In this document: positions 43,558 through 52,473 of the stretch, piece by piece
Numbering within the stretch: the first letter of the stretch is position 1
How the letters are laid out: each line of letters opens with the position of its first letter
DNA from: Kineosporia corallincola
GTDB lineage: Bacteria; Actinomycetota; Actinomycetes; Actinomycetales; Kineosporiaceae
Direction of reading: 5' to 3'
DNA length: 64,000 nt
NCBI RefSeq assembly: GCF_018499875.1
Contig: NZ_JAHBAY010000007.1
Span: 310,001 to 374,000 of the forward strand
Made by a program: the position numbers and the translations under genes
Notes under the pieces: model-generated
Databases searched by the model: none
What the model saw: only the letters and a program-made list of their open reading frames with translations
Told to the model about the DNA's origin: nothing

Positions 43558-44832
43558 TCAGCGAAAACGCAATTTCAGAGTACGGACGGTCGCGACATAA
43601 CGCCGGGTGTCCGGAAAAGTGCCGTGACGCCGCACCGAGGCCAGGCCCTGGTAGTAGCCGGCCAGCGCGGTCTGCTCGTCGGCGTGGTGCCCGAGAGCCA
43701 GCAGCAGCACCACCCCGGCGGTGATGTTGTCTTTCGTGTCGAGCAGGTCGAGCGGCCGTCCGAGCAGCTCACCGGCCCAGGCCCCGGCCGACGGCAGCAC
43801 CTGCATGACCCCGATCGCGTTGGCCGGCGACACCAGGCGGTGGTCGAAGCCGGACTCCATCGAGGCCACGGCCAGGGCGAGGGCCGGGTCCAGGCCGAAG
43901 TGCACCGCGGTGGCCCGGACCAGGCCGCGCACGGTGGCCCGGTCCGGCACGTCGGCCCGTTCCAGCGCCCGGCGGTTGGCCGCGGCGGCCCGGGTGACGG
44001 CGGCCGGGTAGGAGCGGTGCGGGAGATCGCCGGCGGGCAGCACCTCGCCGCGGCGGGTGCGCCGCCGGCGCGCGGCCTGCTCGCGGGTGGTGTCCGGCTC
44101 CCGCCCGGAACCCGGTTCCCGCCCGGAACCCGGCTCACGGGTGGGGCCCGGCTCGTGGGCTGGGGTCCGCTCGGCGGCGGTGTCGGGGGGCGGTGGTCCG
44201 GCGGTCCGTCTTCGGGGCCGGGGGTGCAGGGCGAGGGCCGGCAGCCGGACCAGCTGCCCGGCCTTCAGCGCGGCTCCGGGGCGCATCCCGTTCGCGGCCA
44301 GCACGGCGCGCCCGGAGCAGCCGGCCAGCCGGGCCACAGCCTCCAGGTCGTCGCCGGGCTTGACCCGGTAGGCCAGGGCCGGAGCGTCGCCGGCGTCGAC
44401 CGGGTGCAGGCCGGTGGCCGCGGCCCGGCGCCGGGCCAGGCTGTTCTCGTCCGGGTCGGCCGCGACCAGGGCGGCCAGCAGCACCCGGGGAGCCGCGGTG
44501 CGCAGCGCGGCCGTGGGCGGGGCCGGCGGCAGCGCCGGCAGGTGCGGGATCGAGTCCGGTGTCGTGCCCGGCCGGCCGAGCAGGAACAGGGGGGCCGGCG
44601 CGGGGGCCGGCGGCGCCGTGGGTGACGGCAGGCCGACCAGCGTGGTCAGGCGGGTGCGGCGCAGCAGCAGCTGAACACCCGGGCCGGGGCGCTGGGCGCG
44701 GTGCCGGGGTGCGGCGGGAGCGTGCGGTGGGCGGGGTCTTTCGTCGTCCACCAAGGGGTTGCCGAGCGGGAACGGCGCGGGACCGGCAGGACCGAGGGGA
44801 CCCGGCGAGGTGCCGAGGAACGGGTCGGTCAT
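43558..44832 (-). CDS. LysM plus lytic-transglycosylase protein
   Basis: A 424-residue protein if ATG 44832 is right; ATG 44844 or ATG 44895 are alternatives, the last being close to TACTCT. A Pro/Ala-rich N-terminal half leads to one LysM domain (ALAYRVKPGDDLEAVARLAG to AGQLVRLPAL), an Arg/Pro/Gly linker with REPGSG repeats, and an SLT domain with VASMESGFDHRLVSPANAIGVMQVLPSAGAW, where Glu of MESGF is the catalytic acid. It would cut glycan strands, but no signal peptide or membrane helix is evident. It shares a short divergent control region with the Rv2175c-like gene, next to the PASTA kinase. Confidence 0.85.
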   Translation of the reverse strand: MTDPFLGTSPGPLGPAGPAPFPLGNPLVDDERPRPPHAPAAPRHRAQRPGPGVQLLLRRTRLTTLVGLPSPTAPPAPAPAPLFLLGRPGTTPDSIPHLPALPPAPPTAALRTAAPRVLLAALVAADPDENSLARRRAAATGLHPVDAGDAPALAYRVKPGDDLEAVARLAGCSGRAVLAANGMRPGAALKAGQLVRLPALALHPRPRRRTAGPPPPDTAAERTPAHEPGPTREPGSGREPGSGREPDTTREQAARRRRTRRGEVLPAGDLPHRSYPAAVTRAAAANRRALERADVPDRATVRGLVRATAVHFGLDPALALAVASMESGFDHRLVSPANAIGVMQVLPSAGAWAGELLGRPLDLLDTKDNITAGVVLLLALGHHADEQTALAGYYQGLASVRRHGTFPDTRRYVATVRTLKLRFR

Positions 44833-44951
44833 GGGCCGGTGCATCCTCTCGGTCTCGATCGGGGCGCGGGCCATGGATGGGCGCGCGCGGATCATTGTGC
44901 AACAGAGAGTAGGCAATTAGCGACGACCTGTGACCTGGGCATGTCTCGAAC

Positions 44952-44973
44952 TGTCGGTGGGACGTGGCACGCT
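44952..44973 (+). promoter_or_regulatory. PafBC-type promoter of the Rv2175c-like gene, weak -10
   Basis: TGTCGGTG (44952-44959), 8 bases, CACGCT (44968-44973), then 7 bases to the GTG start at 44981. The first box is identical to the other sites and is flanked by the same AC..G (ACTGTCGGTGG), but the -10 has C for T at the first position. Spacing to the start again suggests a leaderless transcript. The four-site family makes the weak match more credible than it would be alone. Confidence 0.62.
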
Positions 44974-44980
44974 GGTTCTT

Positions 44981-45367
44981 GTGTCAGACACACCCCAGAA
45001 AACCAGCGACGTGCTCAGTGACGGCCCCGAGGGCGAGCGGGTCTGGCTGCCGCTGCCCGACGTGGCCGAGCAGCTCGGCATCGACTTCGGCAAGGTCCGC
45101 CGCCTGCTCCAGGAGCGGGTGCTCATCGGCATGCGCCGCGGTGAGCGCAAGATCATGTGCGTGCCGGCGGAACTGCTGAAAGACGGCGCTCCGCTGCCCG
45201 ACCTCCAGGGCACCCTCGTGGTGCTGGCCGACTCCGGCTTCTCCGACGAGGAGGCGCTGCGGTGGCTGTTCACCGACGACGACTACCCGGGCACCCCGGT
45301 CGACGCCCTGCGCACCGGCCACCGCAAGACCGAGGTGCGGCGCCGGGCGCAGGCTCTGGCGTTCTGA
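44981..45367 (+). CDS. Rv2175c-like winged-helix DNA-binding protein
   Basis: 128 residues: VWLPLPDVAEQLGIDFGKVRRLLQERVLIGMRR is an HTH part, followed by LPDLQGTLVVLADSGFSDEEALRWLF and a basic tail (HRKTEVRRRAQALAF). In M. tuberculosis, Rv2175c is encoded next to PknL, binds DNA, and PknL phosphorylates it near its N-terminus, which lowers DNA binding. Here Thr4 and Thr8 in the N-terminal segment are candidate sites. GTG 44981 fits the promoter spacing; a longer frame from 44930 overlaps the promoter. It may be the output of the PASTA kinase. Confidence 0.9.
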   Translation: MSDTPQKTSDVLSDGPEGERVWLPLPDVAEQLGIDFGKVRRLLQERVLIGMRRGERKIMCVPAELLKDGAPLPDLQGTLVVLADSGFSDEEALRWLFTDDDYPGTPVDALRTGHRKTEVRRRAQALAF

Positions 45368-45377
45368 CGGGCGTTCC

Positions 45378-46346
45378 CTAGGAGGGCGCGTTCCCGGCCG
45401 GCGCCTTCTCCGAGTCGTCGGCGGCCACCGCACCCCGGTGCGTCCGCCGGGCCTGACGGGCCCGGCGGGCCGCCGGCAGCGCCACCGCCAGCCGGCGCGG
45501 CAGCGACACCGAGGCGCGCTTGGTGAGCACCTGGTAGTCGATCTTCTCGACCGCGTCCAGGATCTCCGAGTACAGCGTGTACGCGGTGCGCATGCAGTCC
45601 TGCGAGGTCGGGTGCAGCATCGCGATGCCCGGCTCGGCGAACGCGTACAGCCGCCGGGTGCGCTCGATCTCGAACTTCAGCAGCTCCCGCACCATCGGGG
45701 TGACCACGCCGCCGCCCAGCGCCTCGCGGGTCACGCCGAAGCTGTCCAGGTCTTCCTGCGGCAGGTACACGCGACCCCGTTGCAGGTCCTCGCCCACGTC
45801 CCGGATGAAGTTCGACATCTGGAAGGCCTCGCCCAGCGCCCGGGCCCGGGCCGCCGCCTCCGGGTGCTGCGGCTCGAGGATCGGCAGCATCTGAAGGCCG
45901 ATCACCGCCGCCGACCCGAACATGTACTGCTCCAGGTCTGCGTAGGTCTGGTAGCCGGTGATCGTGCCGTCCATCGCCATCGACTCGAGGAACGCCTCGA
46001 TGTGCACGCGAGGGATCTGCCAGCGCCGCATCGTGTGCAGCATGGCCACAGCGGCCGGGTCGTCGGGCACCGGCCCGCCGGACAGCGCCTGGAGGAACTC
46101 GTTGCCCCAGGTCTCCAGTGCCGCCGGGTCGGGTGCCACCAGCGAGTCGACGAACTCGTCGGCGGAGCGGGCGAACCCGTACAGCGCCCACACGTACGGA
46201 CGCTTCTCCGGCGGCAGCAGCATCGACGCCAGGTAGTAGGTCTTGCCGTGCTCCGCGTTGAGGCGGCGGCACGTCTCGTAGGCCGCCCGCAGCTTCAGAT
46301 CACCGATCCTGGCCGCATCCAGGGCCTGGTCGCTCACCCGCGACAT
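45378..46346 (-). CDS. crtB: Phytoene synthase
   Basis: Joins two geranylgeranyl-PP to phytoene, the first committed step of carotenoids. 322 residues: the first Asp-rich motif in FARSADEFVDSL, AYETCRRLNAEHGKTYYLAS near the start, and the second motif NFIRDVGEDLQRGRVYLPQEDL. The C-terminal 30 residues are basic and disordered. It lies 67 bases after the pyruvyl-transferase-like gene on the same strand and may be the last gene of a crtE-crtI-GT29-PPT-crtB unit. The GGAGG before ATG 46346 is only 4 bases away. Confidence 0.95.
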   Translation of the reverse strand: MSRVSDQALDAARIGDLKLRAAYETCRRLNAEHGKTYYLASMLLPPEKRPYVWALYGFARSADEFVDSLVAPDPAALETWGNEFLQALSGGPVPDDPAAVAMLHTMRRWQIPRVHIEAFLESMAMDGTITGYQTYADLEQYMFGSAAVIGLQMLPILEPQHPEAAARARALGEAFQMSNFIRDVGEDLQRGRVYLPQEDLDSFGVTREALGGGVVTPMVRELLKFEIERTRRLYAFAEPGIAMLHPTSQDCMRTAYTLYSEILDAVEKIDYQVLTKRASVSLPRRLAVALPAARRARQARRTHRGAVAADDSEKAPAGNAPS

Positions 46347-46413
46347 CCCGCCTCCAGCCTGATTGTCACTACCGTCACATCCTGTTTCCGGAGATTAACG
46401 CCGACCGGCGCCG

Positions 46414-48033
46414 TCAGCCACGTCGTGCCACCCGAAGCGGCTCCGGCAGCCCTTCCAGGTTGTTCAGCGTCACCTCGAAAAGCCGCTGCTGGAGCCGCGC
46501 CACGTCGTTCACCACGGCGGTGCGGGTGTCGAGCAGGTGCCCGGTGAGCTCGCCCAGCCGCCCGCCGAGAGCCGGGTCGCCCACCGGCACGCCCCACCCG
46601 GACCGGTCGATGTCGTGCAGGAAGTGGCCCGGTTCGGACCGCGAGATCAGGCTGACGAACGGGGTGCCGCAACCGAACGGGATCGTCGCGGCGTGCCCAC
46701 GCATGCCCACCACCAGGGCGGCCCGGCGGTGGAGCAGGTGGATCCGGTCGACCGGGAGGTCGTACAGCGGGATCACCGGCAGGCTCAGACCGTGTTCGCG
46801 GCGCAGGTCGACCACGAAGCTCTCGTCGTCCACCGTATGGGCCACGTACCGCACCTCGGCGCGCTGCCGGGTCTCCAGGATCCAGTCCCGCATCCCGGCC
46901 AGGAACTGCCCGTAACCCTCGCCGGACCGGTCGGGAGCACAGTTCAGCAGCACCGGGCCGGCCTCGCCGAGATCGCCCGCGTTCTCCTGAGGGGATGTCT
47001 GGGCGGAGGCTCGGGTGGTGCCGGTCAGCCGGGACAGGACCGTGGTCGGGCAGGGCTGCCAGACCACCCGGTCGGCCAGCTCGCCGGGTAGCAGGTCACG
47101 CACCCGTTCCACCGAGTCGCGGTGACGCAGGCCGACGAAGGCGGAACTCCCGACCAGCGTCCTCAGGGAGGCGCCGAACCGGTCACCGTCGAACTCCCGC
47201 CCCGCGGAGGTGTGGTGGCCGACACCCCAGACCACCAGCGGAACCGTGATCCGGCGCAGCATCTCGTCGCTGATGTTCCACTGCCAGCCGGAGTTCCCGT
47301 TCGGCGCGGAATCGGGACGGAACAGCCCGCCGCCGCCGAGCACCAGCCCGTCACCGGCGTTCACCTGGGCCAGCCGCTGCTCGTCGAACAGCTGGTGCAC
47401 GTGCAGGTTCCACCAGCGAGGGTACGAGACGCCCTGCTTCAGAGCCTGTTTCGACAGGCCCTTCGGAGGGCGGGGGCGGTACTCCAGGTCGAAGCAGCGC
47501 CGCACCGCGTCACCCAGCACCAGGTCACCGGCGTCGCCGTGCGGGTCGGCATGGACGGCCGCGTGCGCGACCAGGCCGGCTGTGTCGCCCAGCGCGTTCC
47601 CGGCACTCTCCGCGGACTCGTTGCGGCGCAACTGGATCCGGCTCGCGCGGCTGCCCGGGTCGAGACGCAGTCCGTCGGTCGCGTACTCCCGGCCGCGCAC
47701 GTGGTCGTGCCGGATCCAGGCCACCTCCGCCAGCGTCGCCAGGGCGGTCACGGCCTGCTCGTCGTCGGCGCTCGCGAGCAGCAGGTGGGCGTTCGCGGCG
47801 TCGTAGTCGGAGACCGCGGCCAGGCTGAGGCCGGCCTCGAGATGCTCCACGGCGGAAGCGGTTGCCTGGGTCACCTCGCGAGCCGACCGGGCCGCCTCGG
47901 CGAACCGTCCCTCCTGGCGCAACCGGTTCAGGCGCCCGGCCCGTTCCGTCGGTTCATGGACGACGGGAGGCTCCTGACCGGCCCGGACCACGGGCAGGTC
48001 CTGGCGCAGGTCGTCACCGGGGCGGGCGCTCAT
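46414..48033 (-). CDS. Polysaccharide pyruvyl transferase-like protein
   Basis: 539 residues. The N-terminal third is alpha-helical, TPR-like (EGRFAEAARSAREVTQATA, VEHLEAGLSLAAVSDYDAAN). The rest has the pyruvyl transferase fold: GLVLGGGGLFRPDS, VVWGVGHHTSAG, VGLRHRDSVERVRDLL, and HRRAALVVGMRGHAATIPFGCGTPFVSLI. Such enzymes add a pyruvate ketal to surface sugars; some members have other activities. ATG 48033 overlaps the stop of the GT29-like gene (ATGA), so the two act together. Substrate unknown. Confidence 0.85.
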   Translation of the reverse strand: MSARPGDDLRQDLPVVRAGQEPPVVHEPTERAGRLNRLRQEGRFAEAARSAREVTQATASAVEHLEAGLSLAAVSDYDAANAHLLLASADDEQAVTALATLAEVAWIRHDHVRGREYATDGLRLDPGSRASRIQLRRNESAESAGNALGDTAGLVAHAAVHADPHGDAGDLVLGDAVRRCFDLEYRPRPPKGLSKQALKQGVSYPRWWNLHVHQLFDEQRLAQVNAGDGLVLGGGGLFRPDSAPNGNSGWQWNISDEMLRRITVPLVVWGVGHHTSAGREFDGDRFGASLRTLVGSSAFVGLRHRDSVERVRDLLPGELADRVVWQPCPTTVLSRLTGTTRASAQTSPQENAGDLGEAGPVLLNCAPDRSGEGYGQFLAGMRDWILETRQRAEVRYVAHTVDDESFVVDLRREHGLSLPVIPLYDLPVDRIHLLHRRAALVVGMRGHAATIPFGCGTPFVSLISRSEPGHFLHDIDRSGWGVPVGDPALGGRLGELTGHLLDTRTAVVNDVARLQQRLFEVTLNNLEGLPEPLRVARRG

Positions 48034-49427
48034 CGCACTCCGATCGCGTACTCGTCGAGCTGTTCCAGACGGGGGGTGAGCCAGGCCAGTTCGGCGGCGG
48101 CGAAGTCTTCCTCCGGGCGGAATCCGAACAGGTCCACGGTGTCGCACACCGCGAGCACGTCGAGCAGCCGGATCAGCTGGTAGGCGTCCCGGGGCTCCTC
48201 GTCCGGCGTGTCGCCCGGGATCTCGACGGGCCGGTGCAGCGACTTCTCCGCTACCGCGTGCTGCCGGCCCGGAACCAGCCGGCCGCGGACCGCCGTCACC
48301 CAGTCCCGCGGTTCGTCGGCCAGGATCATCCGCAACCAGGCCTGGGCGTTCCAGCCGTCGATCGCGTCGTGCCGGATCACCTGGAGGTCGGTGCGGGTTC
48401 CGGCGTCCCGTGCGGTGTTCCGGGGCGGGCCGAACCGCACCACCACGTCGTAGTCCTCCACCCGGCCGCCCAGTCCGCTGCCGTGCAGCCGTGGGGTGTG
48501 CGGGCTGACCAGGCACACCCTGCTGCCCGTCAGCCGCTGCCGCAGGTCGTTCAGGCGCAGCACGGTCAGGTCGCGGGCCGGGTCCTCGTCCAGCGGGGGT
48601 GGCACCAGCGCGACCTCGCGCCGCCAGCGGACGGCCAGGTGCAGCACGTCCTGGGTCAGGGGCGAGGTCAGGTCGGTCACCGGCATCCTGGTCATCGCGG
48701 CGGCCAGGCCGGCCACCGCCTCGTCGCGCACCGGGCCGGGAGTGGGCTCGAGCAGCAGGTCGCGCAGGTCCGCGGCGGTGCCGGGCAGTGGGGCGCCAGC
48801 CCTCAGGGCGGTGTCGAGCGCTGTGGCCAGCCGCAGGCGCAGGTCGTCGAGATCCTCCAGCCGGCGCAGGCGTTCGCGCACGCCGAGCCGGTCGCCCCGG
48901 GTCAGGTTCAGGTACGCCTGATGAGCGCGGACGGCGGTCGGCAGGTCACCGAGCTCCTCCGCGGCGAGGGCCCGCTGCCGCCAGGACGCCCGCGACGCCG
49001 GCCGGGCGGCCAGCAGCACCGTGGTGATGTCCAGCGTCAGGTCCGGCGCCTCGGCCCGGGCCAGCTCGGCGCACCGCAGCAGCTCGTCGACCAGCTTCGG
49101 CACCGCCTCGGCCCAGCTGCGTTCCCCGGAGGTGATCGCGGCCGCCCCCGGTGTGCGCATCATCTTCTGCACGTCGCCCGCGATACCGGTCAGCTGGGCC
49201 CGCACCGGGCGCGGCCGGTGCGCGAGCGTCTCCGGCTCGGTCCAGGTGGTGATCGCCCGCAGCAGCGGGCGGTTCACCGTCGCCGCCACCTGGGCGTGCC
49301 GGGCGGCGGTCTCGGCCAGTTCGCGGGCCTGGCGCTCGGCCTCCCGGCGGGCCAGGCGGCGTTGCTCGGACGCCTCGGTCACGGCGTCGACGATGGCGGT
49401 CGGGGTCAGACGGGTGAGGCGGCTCAA
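48030..49427 (-). CDS. GT29 (sialyltransferase-like) protein
   Basis: 465 residues. The N-terminal 300 are helical with basic, Arg-rich stretches and no recognised domain. The C-terminal domain reads VCLVSPHTPRLHGSGLGGRV..DYDVVVRFGPP..AGTRTDL, close to sialylmotif L of GT29 (VxGxSxxLxGSxxGxxIDxxDxVxRxN), and later LLDVLAVCDTVDLFGF, close to motif S. The usual His of motif VS is not obvious at the end (LDEYAIGVR). TTG 49427 has GGAGGA 6 bases upstream. It overlaps the pyruvyl-transferase-like gene, implying a modified surface glycan; whether the donor is CMP-sialic acid is not known. Confidence 0.78.
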   Translation of the reverse strand: MSRLTRLTPTAIVDAVTEASEQRRLARREAERQARELAETAARHAQVAATVNRPLLRAITTWTEPETLAHRPRPVRAQLTGIAGDVQKMMRTPGAAAITSGERSWAEAVPKLVDELLRCAELARAEAPDLTLDITTVLLAARPASRASWRQRALAAEELGDLPTAVRAHQAYLNLTRGDRLGVRERLRRLEDLDDLRLRLATALDTALRAGAPLPGTAADLRDLLLEPTPGPVRDEAVAGLAAAMTRMPVTDLTSPLTQDVLHLAVRWRREVALVPPPLDEDPARDLTVLRLNDLRQRLTGSRVCLVSPHTPRLHGSGLGGRVEDYDVVVRFGPPRNTARDAGTRTDLQVIRHDAIDGWNAQAWLRMILADEPRDWVTAVRGRLVPGRQHAVAEKSLHRPVEIPGDTPDEEPRDAYQLIRLLDVLAVCDTVDLFGFRPEEDFAAAELAWLTPRLEQLDEYAIGVR

Positions 49428-49518
49428 CGGGCGTCCTCCGGCGGTGGATCGGTGGGGCAGGCTGACGCCGAGACTACATGGGTGATCAAGCAGACACGCT
49501 ATGTCACCAGAACCGGCG

Positions 49519-51129
49519 TCATCGCCAGGCCCTCGACGCGTACACCGGGTCCGGCCCGGTGATCCGCTCGGCCGCCAGCCGCCCGGACACCAGCACCATC
49601 GGCACGCCGACACCCGGCTGCGTGCCGGAACCGGTGAACACCACGTTCTCGCCCCACAGGTTGCCCGGGCGGAACGGGCCGGTCTGGAAGAACGAGTGCG
49701 CGGCCGCGAACGGCGCGCCCCGCTCCATGCCGCGGTCCGCCCAGTCCTGCGGCGTGGTGACGTCTTCCACCTCGATCGAGTCGCCGAAACCGGGGTAGTG
49801 CGCGTCCAGCTGCGACAGCACGTGCTCGCGGTAGACCGGCCCGAGTCGCTTCCAGTCGATCGGCGCGTCCAGATTCGGCGTCGGGAACAGCACGTAGTAG
49901 ATCTCCCGGTTGGCCGGAGCCAGCCGGGCGTCCGACGCCGTCGGGTTGGTCACCAGGAACGACGGGTCGCTCATCAGACGGCCGGACAGCAGCTCGTCGA
50001 ACACGCCCTTCCAGGCGCCGCCGAAGTGGATGTTGTGGTGCGCGGCCCCCGGCCAGTTCTGCCGGGTGCCGGCCAGCATCAGGTAGCACGACGGCGAGTA
50101 CTTCAGCCGGCGCACCCGGAACGGGCTGCGCCCCAGGAGGTCACGATAGGCGACGGGAAGATCGGGATTGAGGACGACGACGTCGGCCGGGATCCGCTCG
50201 CCGTTCGCGGTGTGCACGGCCACGGCCCGCCCGCCGGAGTGCTCCACCGAGGTCACCTCGGTGCCGTAGCGGAACTCCACGCCGTGCCGTTTGGCCGCCG
50301 CGGCCATCGCCGTCGGCACGGCCGCCATCCCGCCGGCCGGGAAGTACACCCCGGCCACCGAGTCCATGTAGGCGATCACCGCGTACAGCGCCAGGGCGTC
50401 GTACGGCGACAGGCCGGCGTACATCGCCTGGAACGAGTAGATGCGCTGGGTGCGGTCGTCTTTCAGGTACTGGTTCACCTTCGGCGCCAGGCGCCGGAAC
50501 CCGCCGATCGCGGCCAGCCGGGCCAGGTTCACCGACACCAGGTCGAGCGGGGAGTCGATGTTGCGGTCGATGAAGTCCCGCATCTCGTAGCGGTACAGCT
50601 TCGACACGAACCGCACGTAGCGGCGGAAGCCCGCCGCCTCGTCCGGGCCGATCGCCGACTCGATCTCGGCGGTCATCCGGTCCACGTCGGAGTGCACGTC
50701 GATGACCGAGCCGTCCTGGAACGTGGTGCGGTAGAGCGGTTCCACCGGCTTCAGGTTGAGCCAGTCGGACATGTCCTCGCCGAGCGCGTCGAAGCAGTCC
50801 GCGATCAGGTCGGGCATGGTCAGCACGGTGGGGCCGGGATCGAAGCGGTACTCGCCGTTCCCGCCCGGTGCGGGAACCGCGCGCAGCGCGGCGCGGCCGC
50901 CGGGCACCAGGTCGCGTTCCAGCACGATCACCTGGCGGCCGGTCCGGGCCAGGCGCATCGCGGTGGACAGCCCGGCCAGCCCGGCGCCGACGATGACCAC
51001 GGTGTCGGTGGGGCCGGTGACGGTGCGCGGGCCGCGGCCGATCCGGCCGGGCAGCAGGGCCACCGGGTCGAAGCGGTTGCCCCGCCCGAGGGTGTTGGGA
51101 GGAAGGTTCATCGAGGGCACCGGCGTCAC
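49519..51129 (-). CDS. crtI: Phytoene desaturase
   Basis: FAD-dependent desaturase that turns phytoene into a more unsaturated carotene. 536 residues; the ADP-binding motif is VVIVGAGLAGLSTAMRLARTG near 43, ending at VIVLERDLVPGGRA, and the family C-terminal signature appears as TGSGTQPGVGVPMVLVSGRLAAERI. FSFQAMY-type FQAMYAGLSPYDALALYAVIAYMDSVAGVYFPAGGM is the usual central region. A 40-residue N-terminal extension is present. GTG 51129 overlaps the crtE stop. Confidence 0.95.
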   Translation of the reverse strand: MTPVPSMNLPPNTLGRGNRFDPVALLPGRIGRGPRTVTGPTDTVVIVGAGLAGLSTAMRLARTGRQVIVLERDLVPGGRAALRAVPAPGGNGEYRFDPGPTVLTMPDLIADCFDALGEDMSDWLNLKPVEPLYRTTFQDGSVIDVHSDVDRMTAEIESAIGPDEAAGFRRYVRFVSKLYRYEMRDFIDRNIDSPLDLVSVNLARLAAIGGFRRLAPKVNQYLKDDRTQRIYSFQAMYAGLSPYDALALYAVIAYMDSVAGVYFPAGGMAAVPTAMAAAAKRHGVEFRYGTEVTSVEHSGGRAVAVHTANGERIPADVVVLNPDLPVAYRDLLGRSPFRVRRLKYSPSCYLMLAGTRQNWPGAAHHNIHFGGAWKGVFDELLSGRLMSDPSFLVTNPTASDARLAPANREIYYVLFPTPNLDAPIDWKRLGPVYREHVLSQLDAHYPGFGDSIEVEDVTTPQDWADRGMERGAPFAAAHSFFQTGPFRPGNLWGENVVFTGSGTQPGVGVPMVLVSGRLAAERITGPDPVYASRAWR

Positions 51130-52220
51130 CGGGTCCGGGCGGTCGCGGCCACGACCAGGCCGTTGAGTACGTCGCGGGCCGGTCCGTCGGCGAGATCGGC
51201 TCCGGCGAGAGCGGATTCGGCCCGGGCCGAGGCGGAGGCGATCATCCGCTCGATCTCGACGACCGCGCCGCTGTCGACGATGATCTGGCGCAGCGTGGCC
51301 ACGCCGGCCTCGTCCAGCGCCGGGTCGCCGAGCAGCTGGTGCACGGTCTGTGCCTGCGCCGGGGTGCAGTGCTGGAGGGTGCGCCCGACCAGCACGGTGC
51401 GCTTGCCCTCACGCAGGTCGTCACCGGCCGGTTTGCCGGTGGTGGCCGGGTCGCCGAAGACGCCCAGCACGTCGTCCCGCAGCTGGAACGCCTCACCCAG
51501 CGCGAGGCCGAACTCGGAGTAGACGGCCAGGAGCTTGTCGTCCGCACCGGCCGCGCTCGCGCCGATCAGCAGCGGGTGCTCGACCGAGTACTTCGCGCTC
51601 TTGAACCGGATCACCCGCAGCGCCCGGTCGACCATCGCCACCGGGTCCCGCTCGGGCAGCACCTGGCTGATCACGTCGAGGTACTGGCCGCCCAGCAATT
51701 CGGTGCGCATCGCGTCGAACACCGGCCGGGAGCGGCCCAGTTCGTCCGGGGTCAGGCCGCTGGCCGAGAACAGCTCCTCGGTCCAGACCAGGCACAGGTC
51801 GCCGGACAGCACGGCCCCCGCCAGACCGAACGCCTCGGAGGCGCCGTTCCAGCCGTTCGCCGCGTGCAGGGCATCGAAGCGCTTGTGCACGGCGGGCATC
51901 CCACGGCGCAGGTCGGAGGCGTCGATCAGGTCGTCGTGGATCAGCGCGGCGGCCTGGAACAGTTCCAGGGCGGCGGCGGCCCGCACCACGGAATCGGTGT
52001 TCTCGCCGCCCGCGCCGCGCCAGCCCCAGTAGAGGAAGGCCGGGCGCAGCCGCTTGCCGGCGCTGGTCATGGTCGAGATCGTGTCGACGATCTGCTGGCA
52101 CTCCGGGGCCACCTCGGTGAGCACGGCCGAGCGGGTCGTCAGGAACTCCCGCAGGGCCGTGTCCACGCGCTCCCGGAGATCCTCCACCTGGAGGGGATGG
52201 CCGGTTGCGAGCGACGTCAT
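51126..52220 (-). CDS. crtE: Geranylgeranyl diphosphate synthase-type polyprenyl synthase
   Basis: Makes the C20 precursor of carotenoids. 364 residues with first Asp-rich motif HDDLIDASDLRRG and second QLRDDVLGVFGD, and the helix SAGKRLRPAFLYWGWRG. ATG 52220 is preferred, with GAGG 10 bases before it, to the earlier ATG of the open frame. Rv2173 (idsA2) has this place, next to metF, in M. tuberculosis. It overlaps crtI, and it is divergent from metF with 266 bases between. Confidence 0.95.
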   Translation of the reverse strand: MTSLATGHPLQVEDLRERVDTALREFLTTRSAVLTEVAPECQQIVDTISTMTSAGKRLRPAFLYWGWRGAGGENTDSVVRAAAALELFQAAALIHDDLIDASDLRRGMPAVHKRFDALHAANGWNGASEAFGLAGAVLSGDLCLVWTEELFSASGLTPDELGRSRPVFDAMRTELLGGQYLDVISQVLPERDPVAMVDRALRVIRFKSAKYSVEHPLLIGASAAGADDKLLAVYSEFGLALGEAFQLRDDVLGVFGDPATTGKPAGDDLREGKRTVLVGRTLQHCTPAQAQTVHQLLGDPALDEAGVATLRQIIVDSGAVVEIERMIASASARAESALAGADLADGPARDVLNGLVVAATARTR

Positions 52221-52473
52221 GCTGACGGAACCTCTTTCATGCCTGCTCGGCCCCTCGCGGTCGGGGGGACGCGTGGGGCCCGGTCCGTCGGGGGCCGGGG
52301 GGACCACCCTCTCAGGTCTGCGTCACCGTTGCCCGTCGGTAGGGTCTTCGGTCCGGGTACTGGGTCCTGGTCTGCGCCGCTTCGTCCCTGGAATCTCGTT
52401 CTCCTGGCCGGGTTCGCGCGGCCGGCGTCGTCTCCTGGTGGCCCGCCCCCTGGGGTCGGCGGCGGTGGAACCG

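Noticed and set aside
46347-46413. Operator before crtB (TGTCAC..GTCACA)
   Set aside because: The halves are not true inverted repeats, and the region lies within a likely operon.
49501-51522. Plus-strand frame of 673 codons
   Set aside because: Opposite crtI and the end of crtE.
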